Positions 11,954-25,024 of a stretch of DNA of 64,000 nucleotides are shown here, piece after piece. This stretch comes from Ichthyophthirius multifiliis (Eukaryota; Ciliophora; Oligohymenophorea; Hymenostomatida). The stretch lies in assembly GCF_000220395.1 (NCBI RefSeq), contig NW_004085913.1, positions 1 to 64,000 on the forward strand, given 5' to 3'. Positions within the stretch are counted from its first letter, which is position 1; every line of letters begins with the position of its first letter. The translations under genes and the position numbers were made by a program. The notes under the pieces were generated by a model. The model was given only the letters and a program-made list of their open reading frames with translations, was not told the origin of the DNA and searched no databases.

Positions 11954-12907
11954 TCATTATTCTTCATCATAAATATAATGCATATTTTTTCTAACGATTT
12001 TTCCTTCACTATAAAGATTTCCAATTCCATGTTTTTTTCCATTTTTCCAAAAACCTACATACACAAATCCATTCGAATAAATAAACTTTCCTTTTCCATT
12101 TCTTAAATTTTATTTAAATTCTCCTATATAAACTGATCCATCACTAAAAAAGTAACACCCTTATCCTTCTCTTTTTTAATTTTTTATATATCCATAATAC
12201 AAACCTCCTGAATATATTCCAATAGATCTTCCATTTGGAACTCCGTTGTAGTTCATTTATGAATAAAGGTAGTTATTAGAATCATGAATATAATAAAAAT
12301 GCTAATCATCATAATTTTCTAAAGAAGGCTATTCTAACTTTAACAAATGTTTATTTTTTTAATATGAATTATAAGCTAAACTACTTAAATTTGATTTAAT
12401 TAAATTTTACAGTTCATTTCCGATTCTTTAGAACTCGTTTTTTTCACAAATATTAAAATAAAGTATTTTAAACTCATCGAAAATTTTACAAATGTTTTAG
12501 TTTTTTTAAATAAAGGCTTAAATTGTTAAAAAAAGCTCATTCTAGTGTATTTATTATGTAAAATTATATAAATCTAACATATTTTAACTCCCATAATCAG
12601 TATTTTAAAATAATGAGTTGTATGTATTTAATTAATTTAGTATTTATTATTTAACAAATTAGTTTATTTATGATATTTAATTAAATATTCTTATTGAATA
12701 TTAGTCTATATCTTTTGAGAATTTTTCGCATAGTTTTTACTTTCCGGAATTTATTATTTCATATATTTATTAAATTTCGATGAATGTATGACTTTCTTTA
12801 TGTTTTTTTATACAATTTTGACATAATATTCTATTTTGTTAACATTATTATTAAGCGCAAAAATAAATTATTTATTTTTTATGAAATTCACATATAGGAT
12901 TGTACAT
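11954..12907 (-). CDS. B-box zinc finger / MORN-repeat protein
   Basis: A single open frame of 317 residues, no intron. The N-terminus (ATG 12907-12905, MYNPICEFH) is a B-box-type zinc finger: Cys/His spacing in CEFHKK, then YFCAQQQC, then ILCQNCIKKHKESH. Residues ~40-190 are Gln/Asn/Ile-rich helix with coiled-coil potential. The C-terminal third holds at least four MORN-like repeats (IGIYSGGLYYGYIKN; GSVYIGEFKQNLRNGKG; GFVYVGFWKNGKKHGIG). MORN repeats usually bind membranes or scaffold cytoskeleton; B-boxes mediate protein contacts. The combination suggests a cortical scaffold. No RING domain is seen, so ubiquitin ligase activity is not claimed. Confidence 0.8.
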
Positions 12908-13232
12908 TTTTTGTTAGTATTTTTTTTGTAAACTTATATATTTTCTTTTATTTTTTTTTATTTTTTTATTTTTTGCTTGTTTTTTTGTTTAAAATATAAA
13001 TTTATGTAAATGGTTAATATTTAGATAGAGAAAAAAAAAAAAAAAAAGAGAAAATTTAAATTATATAATGTTTAAATAATAATATTATTTTTAATTATTT
13101 TTTTAGAATGAATTAATTAAATTATTTTATTAATAACTTTTTTTTTTTTATTATTATTATTCTAATTTATTTTAAACCTAAAAATTAAAAGAAACAAAAA
13201 ATCTAAATAAAAATCATTTTTTTTAAAAAAAA

Positions 13233-14037
13233 ATGAATTAAAAAGAAGTTTTAGAAAGTAATATATATATTCAATATTTATTTTAAAACTTAAATAATAG
13301 AAATATTAAATCATTACATATAAAATTACAAACAAGACTATGATGATTTGAAAAAATTATTTCGAAATTTAGCGGATGCAAATATAAAAGCAGTAATATT
13401 AATATTAATAAAGCATTTAAGTTTATTTGAAATCGATTAAAAATACATTGAGCTTTTCCGTCTTTTAAACTACATAATATAGCATATGTAAGATTCAAAT
13501 TTTCGAATAGTAAAACAAAAAGTACATGAATTTTTAGAAAAATCAATAATTCATTCAATATAATAATAAAATAATAAAACTACAAATAAACAACAACCAA
13601 ATCTATAATAAGAAAGGAAGCAAATAATATAAAATATAATTTAAAATGTAATAAAGTTTAATGATTATGATACAGTTAGACTTATAATAGAATTTTTTAC
13701 ACCAGGAAAAATTCCTGATTAATTAATACTAAAACTTTTGAATATTTTAGTAAGTTTTTAAGGTAATTTAATAATAATAATACTAATATATATATATATA
13801 GGATAAAATATAAAATAATACTCTAACGAATTATTAAGTAAGTTTTTATCAACATGTACTCTTATATAAAATCCTAAAAACCGGATTATATATTCCGAAT
13901 TAATGCTAAAAATATATGATAATTTATCTATATGTGTAGAAAATCAAGACGAAATAAATATCCAATCTATAGAAGACATAACTATTTCAATATATTCTAT
14001 GATATCAACTGAATGGATAAGCTAAGGAGATTTTGAA

Positions 14038-14099
<62 letters not shown>

Positions 14100-17000
14100 T
14101 GTTAATAAATTACTGTTAATTTAATTGGACATATGGTTTAATTTTTCCCAAAAGAATAAATATATAAAGTATGCGATAAGATAATATAAGATTTTATAAC
14201 CCATTTAAAAAAAGCAAATGAGAAAAATAGTTAAATATATATAGGCTTTAATAAACTATTGGAAAAATTACTAAAAACAAATAAAGCATATTTTGAACAT
14301 TAAATAAAGTCGATATAAGTTCAATTATATGAGGCATATAAAAATCCGATTTTCTCTCTGAATTTTGAGTTCGATCCAGAAACAATTAAAAGGAAAAATT
14401 AGCTTTTGGCTTTATTATAAAACCTGGCTTAGTTTAATGTCGATAATATTTTAGAATTATATATAAGCCGGCATTAATCTAAAGATATGATTGAAAAAAT
14501 AAGCTCTTTATGGATAACTAATTTTCTCCTTTAAAGAAATTTCCAAAACATATCTTTATAAACTAAAAAAACTCTTATCAGTTCTTTTTAAAAAATTACC
14601 TTCGAATCTAATGTTGAATTAAGGTATGTTATAATCGAAAATATCTTTACTTTATTTAATTAAAAAACTTTTCTGGAAGAAATTTAAGACTTAAAATAAG
14701 ATAATATAGATATTTCTTTCATGCTTTTTTACCTAGTCCAATAGGCATCAATCCACCCTTAAGAAATTGAGGACAAAAAACATATAAAAACTCTCCCTTT
14801 TTAAACAACATTAGAAAATCTCAAAAATCGTGCATAATATTTACTCTAAATCATCACAAATAGCTTCGTTTTGCAAACCTAAAGTTTAATCTGGCCTTAA
14901 ATTTTAGAGTTTATTCCAAACCCATCATTTTCCCCTGGCTTGAGTTGTGTTTTGAAGTGTATATAGTGTTTTTTTTTTAAATATAAGGAAAATTTTTCAA
15001 AATTTCCAACTATTAATAATTCGGATTAAAAAATTCCCAAAATTTCGAGTATATTAGTAAGACTAGTTATCCTTTTAAGAATCCCATAGTATTTTAAAGG
15101 ATTAGGAGTAGAAATAATAAAGGCTTTACCTTTTCTTTTAAGTTTTTATACTAAAAGAAAAGATTAAAAGAAAGAAATAATTAGTATATGTAATGAAATT
15201 GAATTTACAATAATGTAAGAAAATAATAACGACGAAAAAAAATATTGTGAAAAAATTTATTAATTATGGAAGGTTTTACTTGATTAATTTGATAGTAATG
15301 AACATTTTATGAATTTGCATGAAGATATAATCGCTGTATATGGTAATTATAATAAAATTTAAGATTTATAAGTCCATATGATGAAAATGCATGCATTAAT
15401 TTTAACGAAAATAGAAAGCTAGGAGGTTATTAAGAATTAAATGGATAAATTTGTCAATTAAGTATATAATGATTACTCTAATCATGCTATTAATCTTAAT
15501 ATAGATAAAATAGAACCTCCAATATAAATGAAAACTGCTCTAGCAGATACATTTGCATTAATAGCCACTGAAAAAATAGATCTAGTTACAGATAAAATAA
15601 GAAATATTTTAAATTCTTAGGTTATTTAAAAAAAATAATAGTAGGGATTTGGTATTGGAATTCTAGGAATTTTTTCTAAAAATGGAAACGATGATACTTT
15701 TTTAATACCTATATTATCTAATATGATTTTAGCTTTAGGTTATATATGTATAAGGGTAGATAGTAGGTAAAAATATAAATATATTTATAAATTTATATAT
15801 TTATATATATATATATTTATATATTTATATATTTATTTATTTATAGAAAATTATTTAAGAAATTAGAAGGAAATATTATTAATATATTTGCCGCTTTTTT
15901 AGAAAAATAAGGAGATGAGATTCAATTAAATATATAAAAATGTATGGAAATGATAAGTAAAGGAGTACTTTTTATATAAAATAATTGCGAATAACCTGAT
16001 GTGATTGAAATTTAAAAGATTTTCTGTAAATATAAGGATGTATTTTATAAGACATCCCTTTAAAATTTCAAGAATAGTAAAATTTAATAAATAAAGTCTG
16101 TTTCATGGGAATGCATTTGTACTTTATTTAAATTAGAGCCTGCATATTCATATGAATAAAATATATATTTTTTTAATCTATGTATATAAACTGTAGAAAA
16201 ATAAATAGAAAATATCTCTTTTTATGAAAATTAATTTGTTTATTTATTCTAATCGATTCTTTACCATAAAAAACTTAAATAAGAAGAAGAAACTAAAGTC
16301 AATTAATATATTTCGGTTTGGTAATTATTTTCTGAAATAATTAAAAAAATAGAAAAAACAAAAGACTAAAATACACTATTAATATATTATACAAGCTTAT
16401 TAAAAGCTTTATATGAAAAATAATTAAAACTCGATGAAAACGAAGATATTTAACATTTTACGATTATTTTGGTCATTTTTCTGTCTCATATATATAAAAA
16501 TAACTGTGATTTGTAAAAGATCTCTTTGCTTTGTTTAGAAAAAATAATTATTTCATGGAATATATACTTAGATGTGAATAATAGGAATATAGACTTATTA
16601 AATGAAAGCTTAGTTTCTTAATTATCGAAAAAAATGTCATTTTAGGAACTTTAAAGTATAGTCAATGAAAGTATATAAAGAGTTATTATAGAGGAAAATC
16701 TTTAAGTTTTGAACGGATTTACTTCTTTGCATAATAAATTTTATACTTTGAAAGAAAATGAACTTAGTGATTAATTAGAAAAAGTGCTATAAAGCTATTA
16801 TTAGGTGTTCGAAGTTTAAGAAAGGCTTAATTGTGAAGAAAGCTAAAAGGAAAGCTTAATTGAATATGTAATATGTTTATTAGAGAAAAATCTAAATAAA
16901 GGCTTAAATATTTTATTGGAAGAATAAGTCGTTTTCCCGATAAATGCGTTTTCAGGAAAGGTTTTGAAAAGGATTGTGGGCAATAAAGGTCTGCTTTTTA

Positions 17001-18819
17001 AAACTTTTAATCATTTAACGGACGTGGTTAATAATCCAGAAGATAAATTATTTAAAAATAAAGGAAATGCGATTAGTCATGCTATACTTTTTATTGGATT
17101 TTTATTTGAAGTTAATAATGATATAATTCAAATGGTTTCTAAAAAATATTTCTGTGCAATTTTTGGAACGTTTCTTTTAAAATTTTCAACATCTTTAGAT
17201 TATGAATTTAATAAAGATTAATTGTAAATATATAAATATATAGATATATAAATACATGAATATGTATATTTATAGGAAAGAAGTTAATTCTTCTAAAATA
17301 TGTTTTTGGTCTTTTTAATAATTTTTAAAAAATTCTTATAAAATGCAATTATTAGATGATTTTTCTACTGGATTATAATAAAAGCTTATTTACGAAGATT
17401 CTTTTGAAGACGGAATTTCCGAATTATTAATGATTTTATGTAAAAATAGTAAACTTTAAGAAATAGTAATAAATAACTTATTAATATTTTTTTTATTATT
17501 ATTATTAACAAAAAAAAAAAAAAAAGAATGGAATTCTTGATTTTTTAAAAGCTTTTATTTAAAAAAGTCTAAAATCATAAAAAAGTGTATGTTTAATAGT
17601 CATAAGCCAATTAATTTAATCCACTCATTTTGTTTTTGATTTTTATGATCAAATAAACATTAATTTAATCGAAAAATGGTATATGTATTTAATTAATACT
17701 TTACTCTAAAATTCATAAGATAATAGCGATTAGATTAGATCTATTGTATTTAAAGGAATAGGAAATATTACTTATTTACACAAATATAATATTGCCTTAT
17801 ATAAAGATGATAAAACTGATTTAGAATAGGAATTTAATAATATTTCTAATTAAGATAATAATAATTTAATAAATGAATAAAAATAGTGTTTATAAGAAAA
17901 TAATATTTGTCCTTTTTAAAAAAAACAACTTCTTGATGATATTGAAAATGGGGATTAGTTTTTATAACAAGAATAAGATAATAATTAAAAGCATTTATTT
18001 TGTATTGAAAAAGATAAATATACTTAAATTTTGGAAGTTCTTTTTTACGGAATGGATGATTTATCAGATAATTGTGTAAAAGACGCATTAAATAGTTTAC
18101 AAAATTTAATTTAATTTATAAATCCGTCTTTTTTAAATCCTTATTTAATAAATTTATTATAAAAAGTTACAATTAATTTCGAAAAGTATTAATATTTATA
18201 TAAATGTATTTATATTTTATTAAAAACTAAAAGATAAGAAACAATATTAAGAATAACTTCATTTAATTTATATGGAAAATTATTAGAAAAACTAAATTAA
18301 TGTGAAGAAAAAGAAGAATATATTGAAAACTAATTACATTATATAATAATTTCAAATATAGTACATTTAATGGACGAAAGTAAATAAATTTAGGAAATAT
18401 GTAAAATTAATCTTGAAAAAGTATCAAATATGCTCTCTTTATAACCTATAAATGATATTTTATAAGAAAATTTATCCGATAATGAATTTAATGTAGATTT
18501 TTTGGAAAAAGAAGAAAAATTAATGCTCAATTTAATTTCTTTTCTTTCTAAAAATTTCACAAATAAAATATATTTATATGCGGAAACTTTAGTTGAATAT
18601 ACAAAATCATTTGATGAAAAAATTAAGTGTGCGTCTATTTTAAATCTTATTTATATTTTTAGATTATTACAAAATGAATAATAGGATAGTTAAAAAGTTA
18701 TTATGGATAGGCTATATGAAATTATAGAAGGATAAGGTGAGAAGATTAGTATAATAGATAAGTATATCATGAAATCAACAGTATTTTTAATTAAAGAATT
18801 AAATAATGAATAATAATGA
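13233..18819 (+). CDS. Giant HEAT-repeat protein, MROH1-like
   Basis: Seven exons: 13233-13257, 13301-13762, 13802-14037, 14100-15766, 15847-17223, 17276-17465 and 17527-18819. They sum to 5,250 nt (1,749 residues) with no in-frame TGA, which strongly supports the model. The protein is helical throughout, with HEAT-like units (DLKKLFRNLADANIKAVILI; ETILRITSFNLYGKLLEKL; KIKCASILNLIYIFRLL) and no catalytic motif. Length, the all-HEAT layout and the C-terminal pattern recall the maestro HEAT-like family (MROH1 is about 1,640 residues). In animals MROH1 has been linked to lysosome dynamics; a role here is inference. Intron 3 is almost pure (AT)n. The short frame at 16,964-17,221 is part of this gene. 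Confidence 0.8.
14038..14099 (+). repeat. (AT)n tract forming intron 3 of the HEAT gene
   Basis: The 62-nt intron runs gta(ta)n...aatag and is nearly all dinucleotide repeat. Frame continuity on both sides requires its removal. Confidence 0.8.
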
Positions 18820-19362
18820 AATAAATATATATTATAATAAGAAATTTAATATTAAATAAATATTTTTATTATTAAAATGAATAATTTTGTTTTAAAATAT
18901 TTTAATTTTTATATATTTTATTAAATAAAGGATTTTTTAAGGTATATTTTAAATGTTTAATAATATTTTTTAGTTGATAATAATTATATAAAATCATTCT
19001 AATTTTGCAAAAAAAAATTATAATATATTATAAATTTTATTATAAAAAATGTTATGCCTAAATAATCATAAAAAATTATTTTTAAATAAGTTTGAAAAAT
19101 CTAATAATAAATATATTTAATTAGAAGTAAATAATATTAAAATATTACAAATTTGTTATTAAATAATATAATATCTTTGACAAAATATAATTATATATAA
19201 CATGAACTTATTAAAGAATAAAAAATAAAAAATATACATATTTAAGATTAAGATATATTAAGAATAGATATATTTTGAAAAATATTTAAATAAAATTGTA
19301 TAAAGCAAAAAATATAAAAACAAAAATTTTTATTAAATATTTTTATTATTTATAAAAAAAAA
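18820..19362. other. Convergent intergenic region
   Basis: About 540 bases of AT-rich DNA between the HEAT gene and RPL14 copy 2. No gene or RNA is seen. Confidence 0.6.
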
Positions 19363-19453
19363 TCATTTAGCAGATTTCTTGACTTATTTAGGTTTGCTTG
19401 ATTTAGGTTTAGTGTTGATTCTGGCAAGCTTTATAAAATTAAAAATATAAAAA

Positions 19454-19494
<41 letters not shown>

Positions 19495-19990
19495 TATATA
19501 TATTTATATATATTATAAATTGTTAATATTATTTACTCTTTTTTTTAAGACCATAACTTTGAATCTATCGAAATCAGTTAAAGAAGCTCTTTTAGCTTTA
19601 ACTGCTTATCTTTTAGCGAACGCAGTTTCTGCATACTTCTTGTTCAAATCAAATTTTTAGATTTTTTTTCTATTTTTATATAATTTTTGCTTTTTAATAA
19701 TATATATAAATTTAAAATAATACCTTAAAACTGTTGTTCTTTAATGTAATTTAACATCTGTAATGTGGAATTTAGTTAAGTTAACTCTTTTAATGGGAAT
19801 AACTTATCTTTTAACATTATCGCCATCAACTAAAACTCTATTTTAGTTAACAATATCTACAATTACGGCTAATTTGCCTTTATCAGAACCGAAATTGATA
19901 TAGACTACTCTACCTACTTAAACGAATTTGTTGAATACCTGTTTTATATTATTTTTTCAATTATATTTTTTTTAATTATATTATTACCAT
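19363..19990 (-). CDS. RPL14: Ribosomal protein L14e (eL14), copy 2
   Basis: Same gene structure as copy 1: ATG at 19990-19988, an intron directly after ATG, exon 2 and intron 2 identical in sequence to copy 1, exon 3 with two synonymous changes (GCA/GCG, TTG/TTA), then a longer (AT)n-rich intron 3 starting near 19,546 and a diverged exon 4 (19428-19363, LARINTKPKSS ... KKSAK). Exon 4 differs at several residues from copy 1 (LARTNTKAKSN ... KKAAK), and the 3' UTRs are unrelated. Both copies look functional. It lies upstream of, and parallel to, the mitochondrial bL9 gene. Confidence 0.95.
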
Positions 19991-20222
19991 TTCTATTTAT
20001 TTGATTTATATTTTTTTTTTATTTATTTCTTTCTTTCTTTTTTTTATATTTATTTATTTTATACTATATTAAATTTAATTATTTATATATATATATATAT
20101 ATAATTATATTTATATATTATTTTTTTCATATTTTTTATTTTAATTAAAAGGAAAAATAATATTTTATTTTATTTTTTTTAAGTTAATAAAATAAATAAA
20201 AAATAACAATTTTCTTATAAAA

Positions 20223-20931
20223 TCATTTTTTTGCTTTTTTCTTTTTTTCTTCTTCTTTGATTTTCTTACCTTTCAAAATATTAGTTTTTTTAGTTTTAAT
20301 ATTTTTCTTTTTATCTGAAATTTCAAGTTTAATTTCTTTTAATTCTTTTTTAGAGTCTTCTACTTTTTTATCAGCTTTTTTACCATCTTTTTTGATTGTT
20401 TCTCTAATTGCGGGTTTTTTATTTTAATTCCAATTACAAAACTGAATTTCTTTTCGAATTCTTTATTGAAATAATCCTTTACATTAATATTAAAATACCC
20501 ATATTTATTTAATTAATCACTAATCAATAAATTATCTTCATTTAATTCTATTTCATATCTTTCCCTAACTTCTTTTATTATTTCCAATTTTGAAACTACA
20601 TCTTTTAATAATTCTGCATTCGCAAAAGAACTCGTTCTAACTATTTCAAAATCAATATTTTCGATTTTTGTTTAAAAATTTGTTAAGTCTTTATATTTCT
20701 AAATTTTAACTGTAATTAAATCTTCTTATAAATTAGGAAATATACGCTGACGTAATCCTGGAAAATTATAAGCAGCAATATACTTTGGGATTAATGTTTA
20801 GTGGGCATATCCGGGCTTTACTGATACTATTTGTCCTTCAAAGCCTACTTATGGATAATCTTGGAGCATTACTACTTGAATATTTCTTTTAGAAAAATTA
20901 GTGGGATAGCTTTAAAACGAATTTTTTGCAT
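20223..20931 (-). CDS. Mitochondrial ribosomal protein bL9m, two apparent frame breaks
   Basis: The centre is clearly bL9: IQVVMLQDYPQVGFEGQIV followed by SVKPGYAHQTLIPKYIAAYN, matching the bacterial L9 N-domain (VILLEDV ... VKPGYARNFLIPK). It continues through a helical linker and C-domain to FSFVIGIKIK. The only nearby ATG (20931) and the Lys/Glu-rich C-terminus (KKVEDSKKELKEIKLEIS ... KKKKAKK, TGA 20225-20223) are each one base out of frame with the centre. One extra A in the A6 runs at 20,922-20,927 and 20,415-20,420 (T on the plus strand) would join all three parts and give a mitochondrial-type leader (MQKNSFQSYPTNFSKRN). A 41-nt intron could replace the second break. Without correction the frame stops near 20,273. 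Confidence 0.75.
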
Positions 20932-22319
20932 TTTTATTTTATTTCTTATTATTTTTAATGATATTCTTGTTTATTTTTTTAAAAAAAAATATTTGTTTAT
21001 TTTATATATATATATAATATAATTTAGTTTAGTTTTTATATATTTTTTTTTTTTCTAAATCTTTTTTTTTTTTTTTAGTAAAAAAAATAAAATATTTTGT
21101 ATTGACTTATATATTTTTAGAATTTATTTTTTTATTATAATTTCTTTATATATATAATTATATATTAATTATATCTTATTAGTATTTTTATTTTTTATAA
21201 AATGAAAATATTCATTAAAATAAATCTAAAAAAGTTATTAATTATATTTTATTTAGTTTTATTGTCAAATAATATAACATTTTTAATATATATTAAATCT
21301 TTTTATTGTATATTTATTTATTAATTAGATTTTTACTTTAAAATATTTATTATATACTTAATTAATTTATTGATATATTTTTATTAATGAAAAAATATAA
21401 TTTAAACTATATAATTAATTAAAATTCTAATAATATGAACAATATAATGAAATAGTAATTTATATTTATTTTCATTAATAATAAATTATTCTAACTTCAT
21501 ATTAATATTTTATTTATAATTTATATTTAATATATTATATTAATTTTATATATATTGATAAATTTAATTATTTTATTAATTAAAATATGCATTATATTTA
21601 ATATTATATAGATTAAACATATAATTAGTATTAAATAGACAATTTTATATTTATTATTAAATGATTTTTTTAATTAATTTATATTTAAATTAAATTATTA
21701 ATAATACAATATATAAATATTAACGTAATTCTTATTATTAAAATTATTTATAATTAAATAAAATAAACTAAAAAATATTAATACTAATTTTATTCTTATT
21801 TGGAAATTTTATATCTAAAAATATATCAAGTATTAAGAAACAATATAAATTTATTTGTTTTTTTAAACAAAAAAATTAAAGTCTATTTAAATGTAATAAA
21901 ACATCTATTAAAATTTCTGAAGTAAAAGAATTCTTTTAGAATTAGAATAAGCACTTGGGAAATAAGAAGGAGGACAAATTCCCGAAGAATAAATACCAGA
22001 AGGGCAAGTTTCTGATGAATAATTTTAGACGTTTTATTAAATGAGTGGTTTTTTAGGCTTATAATTTTTAATTCGAGAATTATTTTTATTTATAATTAAT
22101 TATTTAAAAATAAATTTATTAAAATATTAAGGCACCAGCCTTTTTTGAAGCGTGAGTTTGAAAGGTAGGTATGTTCTATTAATATAATTAAATTTTAATT
22201 ATTTTTTTAAATATATATAAAAAAAAAAATATATTAATTAATTTTCTTAACTTTTTTTTTTAAAAAAAAAAAAAATTCAAAAATAAAAGAAAAAATGAAT
22301 AAAGAAGAAATTAAAAAAA
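20932..22319. other. AT-rich intergenic region with a possible small ORF
   Basis: Mostly featureless A+T. At 21,934-22,148 (+) a higher-G+C frame reads LLELEQALGKQEGGQIPEEQ followed by a hydrophobic segment (GFLGLQFLIRELFLFIINYL) and TGA. No start codon or upstream exon can be tied to it (the only upstream ATG frame hits TGA), so it is noted, not called a gene. Confidence 0.4.
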
Positions 22320-24687
22320 ATGGTAAAAAATGAATATTTTCATTTTTTATTTTTAAATAAATAAAACAAAAAAGATGGAAAGTATGATTAATAGAAATAA
22401 AATATTGAATAAATATAAATATAAGAATAAGAAAATAAATAAGATTAATAACAATTAGATAAAATTTAATAAAATAAAGAAGAAGAATAATAAATATAAG
22501 AAGACAATCAAAAACAAGATGAAGAAGAAAATAAAAGTAAACATGATTTCGCAGATTAATAAATATAAGAAGAATTATATTCTGACCCTCATACATAAAA
22601 AAAAATCGAAAAATATTTAAAAAGATAAAGATAAAAGTTCTTTTTTTAAAAAAAATAAAATATAATACTCAATTTATAAATTAAAATTTTGAAATAGAGT
22701 TATTAATAAAGCATACTTAAATTAGGAAAATGTTGATAGAATAGAAGATGCTAGAGAATCAAAATTTTATTTCGAAAAATATAGATGCTTAGAATTATGT
22801 AGATTTATGCTCATGTTAATGGCTTAAGGAGTATCGGTTTTAGATGTAAATTTAAATAATATATATGTAAATCTATATATAATAAATATTAAAATAAAAT
22901 AGTAAAAATTATATTTTAAAATCTATAATAATAGTATGAACTTGAATTTATTGAATAAGAAGACAAAAATATATTTGTAGATTGGTTTTTATTTATAACC
23001 TTATTTTGTACAGTATTATTAAGTATTATAATTATAAAATATATATATATATTGATATATATAATTTAATATAATTCAAATAATATAAAAGTTATTATGA
23101 CTTATTTTACTTATATTTCTAAAAATGAATTTCTTATATCCACAAAATCTTAAGGACCATAAACTACTATATTTAATACTGGAGAATGGAAGACTATGAT
23201 TTTAGAAATGTTTATTTATACAATAATCCCACTTCCATTGACTAAGAGTATAAAAATAGATTTTTATATTGAATTTTATTAAGTTTCTACTTATTACTAA
23301 CTAAATGAAATTTTAACATTTATTATGTTATTAAGAGTAATTATTATGGTAAAATAATTCTTTAAACTACACGATGGAGTAGTGAAAAGTTAATAGAATA
23401 TGGTAATTTTATAAAGGATAAAACATAAAATAAATATTAATTTATAAATAAATTAAAATATAAATAAAAAAAATTTATATAAAATATTTATATTATATAT
23501 GTGTTGTATATTTAAAAAAAATAATAAGTATAAATAAAAATTTATATATTTATATTTAAAAATATATATATATTATTAAATATATATAAATTTATATTTA
23601 TTTATAAATATATTTTTTTAGTAATATGTATGCTATAGAAATGAACAGTTTGTTTATAATAAGAGTTTTAATGAAAAAATAACCTTTAAAAATATTTTTA
23701 TTTTGCTATATTTTTTCTCTATTTATATTCAGTTTTGGGGCTAGGGTATGCGAAAGACCTATTCTTAGAAATAAAGAAGCATAAACTTATCAAGACTATA
23801 GTTATTTTACTACAGCTATGTGGATGGTTTTGATTACTATTCCTTCAGTGGGGTATGGAGATAAATATCCAGTTACTAATTTGGGGAGGTTTATAGTTAC
23901 TTTGGCTATTATTTCAGGAACTTTTATGCTTTCAATATTAGTTAACAGTCTAACAAATATATTAACTATGAGTAATTTAGAAAAAAAATCTGTAAATATA
24001 TTAAAGAAATTACATATAAAATAAAATGTGAAAGAAATCGCAGGAAAGCTTGTTTTTTTAACAGGTTTGTTTAGAATTAAAATTAGAAAAGGAGAAAATA
24101 TTAGTATTTTTTAAACAAGACAATTAAGAAAAAGTACTGACTTATTTAAAAAAATATGTAGGTAAAAGATAAATATATATATAAGAATATTTTATATAGA
24201 TATATATATATATATATATATATAAATAATTAAAAATATTTATGTATAATTATAAATATTTTAATATATAAATTAATATTAATATTGTTTTATTTTTACC
24301 TATTTATATATAAATTATATTTATAGGGAATTAAAATATGTAGAGGATGAAACTAATTTGTCAGAATAATTTGATAAATAATGTGCTTTTGTTAGAGATG
24401 AATTTACTAATTGTAAATAATTTGTTGATTTTATGGTTGGGACTTAAAATGTAATTTAAAATTTGGTTTATAGTAATAATAATGATAATCTTACTCATTC
24501 AAATATATAATTTAATTTAAATTATAATATTGAGGAAAAGAAAAAATAATATTAGTAGTAATAATTGTCCAAATAAAAATAAATATCTAGTGTTAAATAT
24601 TATACTGAGGATATGGATAATTCGTCTGCTAAACTTCCATATTCTTTTAATTATAATCTATAAAATCTTAAATAATAATCTCCATGA
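22320..24687 (+). CDS. SK-type (small-conductance, Ca-activated-like) potassium channel
   Basis: Six-helix K+ channel. After a Gln/Asp/Glu-rich cytoplasmic N-terminus (ATG 22320) come S1 (FVDWFLFITLFCTVLL), S2 (TMILEMFIYTIIPLP), S4-like LTFIMLLRVIIMVKQFFKL, S5 (FLFCYIFSLFIFSFGARVCER, with the SK-typical Cys-Glu-Arg), pore helix and filter MWMVLITIPSVGYGD, S6 (FIVTLAIISGTFMLSILVNSL) and a C-terminal helix (LEKKSVNILKKLHIKQNV) where SK channels bind calmodulin. Introns: 22637-22697, 22846-22934, 23023-23091, about 23,403-23,620 (boundaries uncertain) and 24162-24326. A Gln-rich tail ends at TGA 24685-24687. In ciliates such channels shape Ca-dependent swimming responses; that role is inference. 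Confidence 0.85.
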
Positions 24688-25024
24688 ATTTATAATAAAA
24701 TATAATTATATCTTTTAATATTAATAATTTATTTTAATAATTAAATAATTTTTATAATATATATTTATAATATAAATTATAAAATAATTTAGAAAATAAA
24801 ATTAAAAAAAAAATTATTAAAATATTTAAAAGTTTGATTTTTTTTAGAAAATTCATTTATAAAAACATTTTTTGATAATAAAATTTTTAAATATTTATTA
24901 AATTAAAAAAATATAAAAAGTTTAACAATAATATAAAAAATAAATAATTATAAAAAATAATATTAAAAATATCAAATAATAATAAAAATAAATAAATACA
25001 TATTTAATAATATATTAATAATAA

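Noticed and set aside
13283-13558. Minus-strand frame of 91 residues
   Set aside because: Antisense shadow of exon 2 of the HEAT gene, which is open over 1,749 codons on the plus strand.
17846-18088. Overlapping minus and plus frames
   Set aside because: Both are alternative frames inside the last HEAT exon.
22234-22596. Minus-strand frame of 120 residues, very hydrophobic
   Set aside because: Antisense of the Gln/Glu/Asp-rich N-terminus of the potassium channel; such codons read as Leu/Ile/Phe on the other strand.
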